A stretch of 8,111 nt of DNA, from NCBI GenBank assembly GCA_016292545.1, contig JAEDIG010000113.1, positions 1 through 8,111 of the forward strand, given 5' to 3'. Both the position numbers and the translations under genes were made by a program. Under the pieces are notes generated by a model. It ran no database searches. It was not told the DNA's origin and saw only the letters and a list, made by a program, of their open reading frames with translations. Each line of letters begins with the position of its first letter. Positions within the stretch are counted from its first letter, which is position 1. Origin of the DNA: Bacteroidaceae bacterium (GTDB taxonomy: Bacteria; Bacteroidota; Bacteroidia; Bacteroidales; Bacteroidaceae). This document shows, one piece after another, positions 1 to 5,144 of this stretch.

Positions 1-132
1 CAGGTTGCCCCTTCGGGGCGTGCTCATACGCTCATTCACAACGAAATTGAACTTGAGAAAGTTGAATTCTATGATTGTAATGAACAGCCATCCGAGAATC
101 ACCGAAATTGCTGAAGCATTTGATAATATCAT
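1..132 (-). CDS. Possible 5' end of a small membrane protein, running off the left edge
   Basis: Reading the minus strand from an ATG at 132-130, the frame stays open for 44 codons to the window edge. It encodes a hydrophobic stretch (about residues 8-32, with ILGWLFITII at its core) followed by a basic segment ending STPRRGNL. That is what the start of a single-pass membrane protein could look like. It lies in the same direction as the rha operon, 170 bp beyond rhaD. It does not resemble the start of lactaldehyde reductase or an AraC regulator, which would be expected near a rha locus. Against it: the region is AT-rich, two plus-strand frames are also open here (position 1 to a stop at 112-114, and position 2 to a stop at 155-157), and the last codons coincide with a GC hairpin at 7-19. 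It is unrecognised and may be chance. Confidence 0.2.
   Translation of the reverse strand, partial: MILSNASAISVILGWLFITIIEFNFLKFNFVVNERMSTPRRGNL
7..19. repeat. Short GC-rich hairpin GCCCC-TTC-GGGGC
   Basis: A perfect 5-bp inverted repeat (7-11 with 15-19) surrounds a TTC loop and stands out in an otherwise AT-rich stretch. No run of T follows on either strand, so it is not a clear intrinsic terminator. It could be the end of a terminator or a REP-like palindrome for a gene outside the window. Its role is unknown. Confidence 0.35.
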
Positions 133-215
133 CCAAATGTTCAGTGATAATAAATGATACCTTTCCAAACCTTTAATTATCCCTAGAGGAACCTGTTATA
201 CCTGAAATCACAAAT

Positions 216-224
216 CCCCCCCCC
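216..224. repeat. Homopolymer C9 (G9 on the minus strand)
   Basis: Nine consecutive C residues lie between AAAT and AGAG, within the outer arm of the 3' hairpin. Tracts like this are prone to slipped-strand length change and to sequencing error. It is not in any supported coding sequence. Confidence 0.9.
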
Positions 225-289
225 AGAGAAAGTGACCTCTGCGGCATCTCGGATTGGCGAGCACAGAAGCCACTTTCCCCGAAGAGGGA
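216..289 (-). terminator. Long 3' hairpin of the rha operon (28 bp with G-U pairs)
   Basis: In the minus-strand RNA, bases 277-262 pair with 228-243 over 16 consecutive positions (13 Watson-Crick, 3 G-U). The pairing continues outward, 278-289 with 227-216, for 12 more positions, half of them G-U, using the G9 run. The 18-base loop (244-261) can form a further CTCG/CGAG stem (248-251 with 258-261). In plus-strand RNA the same wobble pairs become A-C mismatches, so the fold is specific to the rha transcript. It starts 13 bases after the rhaD stop codon. No clean U-run follows (the next bases are AUUUGUGAUUU), so it may be an imperfect terminator or a 3' stabilising structure. The outer 12 pairs are less persuasive because G pairs with either pyrimidine. 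Confidence 0.5.
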
Positions 290-302
290 GAGACGGAAGA
301 AT

Positions 303-1124
303 TTACATGGGACGACTGGTGGGCAGATGGAAAACCTCCTGGATTTCCTTCATGTCCGCTTCGGTCATACCATCGGGCTCGGAACCGAAATTGCGGGCAC
401 ACATGTAGATGTTGGCAGCCTTGCAGAGCACATCCGTCTGGTCGAAGGCATCCATGATATCAGTGCCCACGGCTACGGTGCCGTGCTTCTCCCAAAGCAC
501 CACATCATGGGTCTTTATCTGCTCCAGCGTGTCCTCAGCCAACTTGACGGACGAAGGCATGGCGTAGGGCACAATACCAATGCCCAGGGGTGCAAAGGCC
601 AAGGTTTCGGGAATCATGCTCCAAAGCACACGCGTCATTTCGCCAGGACGCAAGAAACGCTGGATGTGCGACATGGCCACCAGTTCGATGGGATGTGTGT
701 GGAGCGTAGCCTTGTATACACTACCCGTTTCCAGCAGATGATTCTGCAATGCCAGATGGGTGGGCAGTTCGCTGGTGGGAACCACGGGCTGGTCGGCAAT
801 AATCTCATAGCTGGCACAGTCGTCGCAGACGCGCACAATGGAGCCATTGGCCATGGGGTCGCGTGCAAGGTCACGCATACGCTTGCCCGTGCCCTTGCAA
901 TAGAAATACTTTCCGCGAAGCATGGGCAGGACCATGCCAATCTGCTTGACAGGAGCGATGGCAGGCAGGGCCTTGCATTCCTCGTCCATAAACTCAGTGA
1001 CATTGACGGTGATGTTTCCACCGTTGCGTTCGGCCCATCCCTTCTGCCACAGGTAACCAGTGACTTCTGCCACCTGATCGATGACTGCGGCCAGTCCGGG
1101 ACGTCCTTCAAGAATACTTTTCAT
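303..1124 (-). CDS. rhaD: L-rhamnulose-1-phosphate aldolase
   Basis: This enzyme cleaves L-rhamnulose 1-phosphate to dihydroxyacetone phosphate and L-lactaldehyde, the last step of the core rhamnose pathway in the cytoplasm. It has 273 residues, close to the 274 of E. coli RhaD and longer than the roughly 215-residue fuculose-phosphate aldolases. The class II aldolase zinc ligands are visible as H142 and H144 in LHTHP and H214 in WEKHG. E119 in the SELPTHL segment matches the family's catalytic glutamate. The N-terminal NGGNIT (residues 34-39) fits the substrate phosphate-binding loop. The ATG at 1124-1122 gives the full family N-terminus (MKSILEGRPGLAAVIDQVAEV). It lies 26 bp after rhaT and is the last gene of the operon in this window. 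In Bacteroides this gene is named rhaA, so symbols differ between systems. The family assignment is firm. Confidence 0.96.
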   Translation of the reverse strand: MKSILEGRPGLAAVIDQVAEVTGYLWQKGWAERNGGNITVNVTEFMDEECKALPAIAPVKQIGMVLPMLRGKYFYCKGTGKRMRDLARDPMANGSIVRVCDDCASYEIIADQPVVPTSELPTHLALQNHLLETGSVYKATLHTHPIELVAMSHIQRFLRPGEMTRVLWSMIPETLAFAPLGIGIVPYAMPSSVKLAEDTLEQIKTHDVVLWEKHGTVAVGTDIMDAFDQTDVLCKAANIYMCARNFGSEPDGMTEADMKEIQEVFHLPTSRPM

Positions 1125-1150
1125 GTTGTGTTATAATGTTCAATTAGGGA

Positions 1151-2185
1151 TTATGCAATAATCTGCGGCAGGAAACTGCTCACGATGAGTATCACCAAAC
1201 CAGTCACCAGGACTGCAATGGTCTTGGGCGAACAACCCTTCCACTCCTTGAGCAGGATGCCCCACACGTTGGAGAAGGTGACATTGAGCGCCATCAGGAT
1301 GCAGAACGAGAAGGTGATGAGGTCGGGCGAAGAAGTGAGGAAGCCCTGTCCCAACGAGAGCCCGAAGAACTGGCTGTACCACAATGCACCTGCCAACAGG
1401 CAGAAGAAGAGGTTGTTTCCCCATACCTTGGTATCGGCGTAATCGCTCCATGTGTGGTTCTTGCTGTTCTGGTAGAAGCAGTAGAGGGCGTTGGTGAAAA
1501 AGCCGCCCAGTGTTACCAAAAACGTGGCAGGAAGCCCCCGGAACATGGGTTCAGTCTCAGGGAATGCAAGCGTCTGGCCAAAAGCCAGACCCACATTGAA
1601 ACATCCGCTCATGAATCCGGCCAGCAGGGCAATGGCCAGCCCCTTGGGAAAATTGAAATCCTTGACGGCGGCCTTTTTCTCCTCCTCCGACAGTGAGGCA
1701 CTCTTCATGGAACCAGCCACACCGATGACTGCAATACCCACGAGCGTGACCACCACGCCGATAATCACAGCCATGGTGAGCTTGGACAGCGGGTCTTGCT
1801 CTGGAAAGAAGAAGTTGAGGAACACGGGTCCCAGGATAGTACCAAGTCCAGCGCAAGTGCCAAGAGCGATGCTCTGACCCAGTGCCACGCCCAGATAACG
1901 CATGGAGAGGCCAAAGGTGAGACCACCCACACCCCACAGCACACCAAACAGAATGGTCATGGCCACGTTGAAACTGTTCTCCGAAGAGAACAGTTCACAC
2001 AGTTGGTGGCCCTGCGGCACAGCCAGAAGCGCACCCAGGAAAGGCAGCACGAGCCACGCAAACACGCCCTGCACAATCCAGTACGACTCCCACGACCACC
2101 CGCGAATCTTGTTGATGGGCACATAGCTGCTCGACTGGCAGAACGCGCCCACTGCTATGATAAGCAGACCGATAATGATTTCCAT
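1151..2185 (-). CDS. rhaT: L-rhamnose/proton symporter
   Basis: This inner-membrane carrier brings L-rhamnose into the cytoplasm with protons. At 344 residues it equals the length of E. coli RhaT. Ten hydrophobic segments can be read, at about residues 2-18, 36-56, 73-93, 97-118, 136-158, 181-206, 218-240, 256-274, 284-309 and 320-340. A charged loop at 159-178 (containing EEEKKAAVKDF) lies between the fifth and sixth, so the protein looks like two five-helix halves. The N-terminal family pattern GAFCQSSSYVPINKIRGWSW is present. The ATG at 2185-2183 starts directly at the first helix. The gene begins 13 bp after the rhaA stop and is followed 26 bp later by rhaD, so it is translated from the shared transcript. 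Bacteroides calls the equivalent gene rhaP. No damage is seen. Confidence 0.95.
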   Translation of the reverse strand: MEIIIGLLIIAVGAFCQSSSYVPINKIRGWSWESYWIVQGVFAWLVLPFLGALLAVPQGHQLCELFSSENSFNVAMTILFGVLWGVGGLTFGLSMRYLGVALGQSIALGTCAGLGTILGPVFLNFFFPEQDPLSKLTMAVIIGVVVTLVGIAVIGVAGSMKSASLSEEEKKAAVKDFNFPKGLAIALLAGFMSGCFNVGLAFGQTLAFPETEPMFRGLPATFLVTLGGFFTNALYCFYQNSKNHTWSDYADTKVWGNNLFFCLLAGALWYSQFFGLSLGQGFLTSSPDLITFSFCILMALNVTFSNVWGILLKEWKGCSPKTIAVLVTGLVILIVSSFLPQIIA

Positions 2186-2198
2186 GCTGAAAAACGGA

Positions 2199-3452
2199 TT
2201 ATCGTTTGCTTGTTACCTCAGCCACATAGCGGTCTATGTCGGCAATGAAATCGGCACCCACGGGCACACCGTTGCGCACGCAGAATTCGTCGTAGACAGC
2301 CTGCCAGGGCATTGCCTTCTGCTCCTCGATGAGCGCCAGCACCTTGTAGCCCTCGCCGGCCAGCTCCAGCTGGCTGATGGTCTGCACAGGCTCAAGCAGC
2401 GCGCGGAGCATGCACTTCTGTGCGCTGCGCGAACCGATGACATAGGCACCGATGCGGTTGATGCTTCCGTCGAAGAAATCGAGACCATAATGTACGCGAT
2501 CGAGCGCGCCCGCACGTACAATCTCGAAAAACAGTTCCTGTGTGGGGTCGTCCATGATGGTGACATGGTCGGAGTCCCAGCGGATGGGACGGCTCACATG
2601 GAGCATCAGTTCCTTCACGAAAGGCAGCAATGCGCTCACCTTGTCGGCAGGAGATTCCGTGGGATGGTAGTGGCCGGTGTCGATGGTCACAATCTTGTCG
2701 TTCTGGGCTGCATAAGCCGTGTAGAAGTCATGCGAGCCCACGGTGAAGCTTTCCAGTCCGATGCCGAACACCTTGCCCTCGATACAATCCTTCATCATGG
2801 GCTGGGGCTTGGCAAAAATTTCATCGAGCGATGCCTTGAGCGTGTTGCGGTAGAGCGCATGGTTGACCGAAACATCCTTGCATCCATCATGCACCCACAG
2901 GTTCATGATGCAGGGATCGTCCTGTGCCTTACCCATTTCGTTGGCAATGTCGCGGCAACGCTTGGTGTGTTCAATCCAGAAATCGCGGATGCCCTTGTCG
3001 GGGTTGGCCAGCGACAAGGAGCCGCTCTTCGGATGAGAGAAGCTGCTGGAGTTGAAATCAAGTTTGGTGTTGTTCTCCTTGGCCCAGTCTATCCAGCTTT
3101 GGAAATACTCGACCGTCACCTCGTCGCGGTCCACCACCTTGCCCTTGAAGTCGCCATAGATTTCGTGGAGATTGAGACGATGGTTGCCGGGAATGAGGCT
3201 CTTGGCCTTGAGAATGTCGCTACGCAGCTCGTCGATATTGCGTGCGGCACCAGGGAAATCACCCGTACTCTGGATGCCACCGCTCATAGAGCCGGCCTGC
3301 ACCTCGAATCCATGGACATCATCGGCCTGCCAGCAATGGAGGGAGAGATGGAAATCCTGTAACTGGTTCAATACTTTCTCGGTGTCTACACCAATTTCAG
3401 CATAACGCTGCTTTGCTACTTCATAAGCCTGTTTTACCAATGTTTCTTTCAT
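2199..3452 (-). CDS. rhaA: L-rhamnose isomerase
   Basis: This enzyme interconverts L-rhamnose and L-rhamnulose in the cytoplasm, the first committed step of the pathway. The protein has 417 residues, against 419 in E. coli RhaA, and reads end to end as that family. Metal-site residues are present: H261 in TGHYHPTE, and D293 and D295 in RWDSDHV, one position off the E. coli numbering (262, 294, 296). E233 in GLESFTVGSHDFYTAYA and the later GLDFFDGSINRIGAYVIGSR block (from about residue 323) are also typical. The ATG at 3452-3450 is preceded on the minus strand by an A-rich leader (AGAAAGAAA) rather than a Shine-Dalgarno sequence. The 62-bp gap to rhaB is the longest in the operon, and I see no convincing promoter in it. 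Bacteroides names this gene rhaI. Confidence 0.97.
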   Translation of the reverse strand: MKETLVKQAYEVAKQRYAEIGVDTEKVLNQLQDFHLSLHCWQADDVHGFEVQAGSMSGGIQSTGDFPGAARNIDELRSDILKAKSLIPGNHRLNLHEIYGDFKGKVVDRDEVTVEYFQSWIDWAKENNTKLDFNSSSFSHPKSGSLSLANPDKGIRDFWIEHTKRCRDIANEMGKAQDDPCIMNLWVHDGCKDVSVNHALYRNTLKASLDEIFAKPQPMMKDCIEGKVFGIGLESFTVGSHDFYTAYAAQNDKIVTIDTGHYHPTESPADKVSALLPFVKELMLHVSRPIRWDSDHVTIMDDPTQELFFEIVRAGALDRVHYGLDFFDGSINRIGAYVIGSRSAQKCMLRALLEPVQTISQLELAGEGYKVLALIEEQKAMPWQAVYDEFCVRNGVPVGADFIADIDRYVAEVTSKR

Positions 3453-3514
3453 TTTCTTTCTGAGTGTTGATTTTTAGTATAATTTGTTTCTTTGACTGTC
3501 ATTTCCGGGGCGGG

Positions 3515-4987
3515 TCAGAGCGTAGAGATGGTGAGGAAACGCTCGTATGCCTTGTCCCATGCCTCCCTGTCGGCGGGCATGTAGGTGTTCATCTCAATGC
3601 TGTCGGCAATGATGCGGCGCATCTCGAACATGTCGCCCACCAGACCCGCAGCCTTGGCCTGCATCATCATGTTGCCGATGGCCGTGCCTTCCACTGGTCC
3701 TGTGAGCACAGGAATGCCTATGCTGTCGGCTGCCATCTGCATCAGGTAGCGGTTGTAGGTGCCGCCGCCGATTACATGGAGCCGCTTGATGGGGAAAGGA
3801 GCAAAACCACGCAGGCATTCCACCACCTGACGATAGCGCAGCGCCAGGCTCTCGAAGATGCAACGGGCTATCTCCTGATAGCTGACAGGAACGGGCTGGC
3901 CCGTGCGGCGGCAGAAGTTCTGGATGGCCTCCACCATGCTCTCGGGATTGGCAAAACCGGGATCGTCGGGATTGATGAAAGAGCGGAAGGCTGGTGCGGT
4001 CATGGCCTGCTTGTTCACCTCGTTCACATTCTCGGGTGCATCGGTCCATTCCTTGCGGCAACGCTCCAGCAGCCACATGCCACAGATATTCTTAAGGAAG
4101 CGTGTGGTGCCTTCTATGCCGCCCTCGTTGGTGAAATTGTAGCGGAAGCTGTCTTCGTTGATGATGGCATCCTTCGTTTCGATGCCCAGCAGGCTCCATG
4201 TGCCACAACTCAGATAGGCATAGTCGGGGTCTTGTGCCGGCACAGCTGCTACAGCCGAACCCGTATCGTGACCGGCCACGGCCACCACGGGCACAGCACC
4301 CAGACCCGTTATCTTCTGCACTTCGGGTGTGAGCGTGCCCACCACTTCGCCCGGGTTCACATAGCGGCCAAAGCGGTCCTCGGTGAGCCCCACAGCCGCA
4401 ATGAGCTCCTTGTCGATGCGTTTGGTGCGGGGATCCAGCATCTGGCTGGTGGAAAGAATCGTATATTCACACACGGCTTCACCCGTGAGCATATACATCA
4501 GCGCATCAGGCATAAACAGTATCTTGTCGGCCGCCTGGAGCGCGCTGTCGCCGGCCTGTTGCATGGCGGCCAGTTGGAAAAGCGAGTTGAAGTTCATGAA
4601 CTGTATGCCCGTCTTTTCGTATACCTTTTCCTTGGGCACACGCTGGAAATACGTGTCCATGATGCCCTCGGTGTGAGGGTCGCGATAGGAATAGGGATTA
4701 CGCAGCAGATGGCCGTCCTTGCCCACGCACACGAAATCCACACCCCACGTGTCAATGCCGATGCTGGTGAGCGTGATGTGCCGTTCTGCAGCCACCTTGA
4801 GCCCCCGGATGATTTCGTTGTAGAGGGCGTAGATGTCCCAATAGAAATGATGGTTGAGCTGGATAATGGGGTTGGCGAAACGTGTGAGTTCCTCCTGCTC
4901 CAGCTTGCCATTCTGTAATGAGCCTAGGATGGTGCGCCCACTGGTGGCACCCAAATCCACGGCAAGAAAATATTTAACCTGAGTCAT
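3515..4987 (-). CDS. rhaB: Rhamnulokinase (FGGY family sugar kinase)
   Basis: This kinase phosphorylates L-rhamnulose with ATP to L-rhamnulose 1-phosphate, the substrate of RhaD. It has 490 residues (E. coli RhaB, 489). The N-terminal phosphate loop reads AVDLGATSGRTILG (residues 9-22), and IGIDTWGVDF (77-86) follows, as in rhamnulokinases. The catalytic base is expected at D241 in AVAGHDTGSAVAAVPA. The C-terminal nucleotide-binding half shows VIGGGTYNRYLMQMAAD (405-421) and the GPVEGTAIGN turn (430-439). Fuculokinase and xylulokinase are relatives, but the neighbouring isomerase and aldolase settle the substrate. It is the first gene of the operon. The ATG at 4987-4985 lies about 50 bases downstream of the likely start of transcription near 5036. 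Bacteroides names it rhaK. Confidence 0.97.
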   Translation of the reverse strand: MTQVKYFLAVDLGATSGRTILGSLQNGKLEQEELTRFANPIIQLNHHFYWDIYALYNEIIRGLKVAAERHITLTSIGIDTWGVDFVCVGKDGHLLRNPYSYRDPHTEGIMDTYFQRVPKEKVYEKTGIQFMNFNSLFQLAAMQQAGDSALQAADKILFMPDALMYMLTGEAVCEYTILSTSQMLDPRTKRIDKELIAAVGLTEDRFGRYVNPGEVVGTLTPEVQKITGLGAVPVVAVAGHDTGSAVAAVPAQDPDYAYLSCGTWSLLGIETKDAIINEDSFRYNFTNEGGIEGTTRFLKNICGMWLLERCRKEWTDAPENVNEVNKQAMTAPAFRSFINPDDPGFANPESMVEAIQNFCRRTGQPVPVSYQEIARCIFESLALRYRQVVECLRGFAPFPIKRLHVIGGGTYNRYLMQMAADSIGIPVLTGPVEGTAIGNMMMQAKAAGLVGDMFEMRRIIADSIEMNTYMPADREAWDKAYERFLTISTL

Positions 4988-5038
4988 GGTATAAATTGAA
5001 TAAATAATGTAATTTTTGTTCGTTTTTTTATGAAAATC

Positions 5039-5070
5039 ACTGTAAAGATAATAATTTATTTATTACTTTG
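5039..5070 (+). promoter_or_regulatory. Candidate promoter for the barrel protein gene
   Basis: TTACTTTG at 5063-5070 is a one-mismatch match to the Bacteroidetes -7 element TAnnTTTG and is followed by CATAAA. Twenty bases upstream, the expected -33 position (5039-5042) reads ACTG, a poor match to TTTG. A weak -33 would fit a promoter that needs an activator. Transcription would begin near 5077, leaving a leader of about 67 bases before the ATG at 5145. Confidence 0.5.
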
Positions 5071-5074
5071 CATA
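5043..5074 (-). promoter_or_regulatory. Candidate promoter for the rhaBATD operon
   Basis: On the minus strand, TATCTTTA (5050-5043) matches the Bacteroidetes -7 element TAnnTTTG at all but the last base. The -33 position, 20 bases upstream (5074-5071), reads TATG against TTTG. Transcription would start near 5036, giving a leader of about 49 AT-rich bases before rhaB. The promoter overlaps the one for the divergent gene. Positions were assigned by eye. Confidence 0.5.
5049..5065. promoter_or_regulatory. AT-rich inverted repeat between the two promoters
   Basis: TAATAA (5049-5054) and TTATTA (5060-5065) form a perfect 6-bp dyad with a 5-base spacer, centred almost exactly midway between the two -7 elements. 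Outside it, AAAG (5044-5047) and CTTT (5066-5069) extend the symmetry. It could be an operator or merely reflect AT richness and the matching promoter elements. No regulator gene is in the window to test against. Confidence 0.25.
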
Positions 5075-5091
5075 AAATTTAGTCATTTTCA

Positions 5092-5133
5092 TGCCTGAAC
5101 GGGCAAAATTTAAACCAAACGGGCATGTTTTGG
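5092..5133 (+). promoter_or_regulatory. Repeated and folded leader before the barrel gene
   Basis: The 8-base word AACGGGCA occurs twice, at 5098-5105 and 5118-5125, exactly 20 bp apart. Each copy sits beside a small inverted repeat: TGCC/GGCA (5092-5095 with 5102-5105), and CCAAAC with GTTTTGG (5115-5120 with 5127-5133, one bulged base). This may be a tandem protein-binding site or a leader RNA structure. It also covers the codons that would be used if translation began at 5091, which is a reason to doubt that start. Confidence 0.3.
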
Positions 5134-5144
5134 TCAATGATTAT

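Larger units (their letters stand above)
1..302. other. Edge intergenic region, AT-rich, no confirmed gene
   Basis: The roughly 300 bases beyond the rhaD stop codon contain no open frame with a recognisable product. By eye, 1-200 is clearly richer in A and T than the rha genes. It holds a short GC hairpin (7-19), a weak AT inverted repeat (arms 45-54 and 59-68, one mismatch), a short direct repeat ACCTG (191-195 and 200-204), the C9 tract at 216-224 and the long hairpin at 216-289. The plus-strand frames open from the left edge could be the last codons of a gene outside the window, but neither gives a recognisable C-terminus. Confidence 0.6.

Noticed and set aside
2..157. Plus-strand frame open from the left edge to a stop at 155-157, with an internal ATG at 71
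   Set aside because: Its 51 codons give no recognisable protein end, and a second plus frame (to 114) is open at the same place. It could be the tail of a gene outside the window, but nothing here decides this.
158..165. TACCTTTC as a plus-strand -7 promoter element
   Set aside because: It matches the element at all but the last position, but no plus-strand gene follows and no matching -33 is evident, so it is probably chance in AT-rich DNA.
3453..3514. A separate promoter for rhaA in the rhaB-rhaA gap
   Set aside because: No TAnnTTTG-like element with a suitably spaced -33 was found. The gap looks like an A-rich translation leader within one operon.
2157..4918. Long plus-strand open frames (about 400 and 484 codons) opposite rhaA and rhaB
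   Set aside because: They are antisense shadows of well-recognised genes. Their translations are rich in H, V and G with no family pattern, and they have no promoter or leader of their own.
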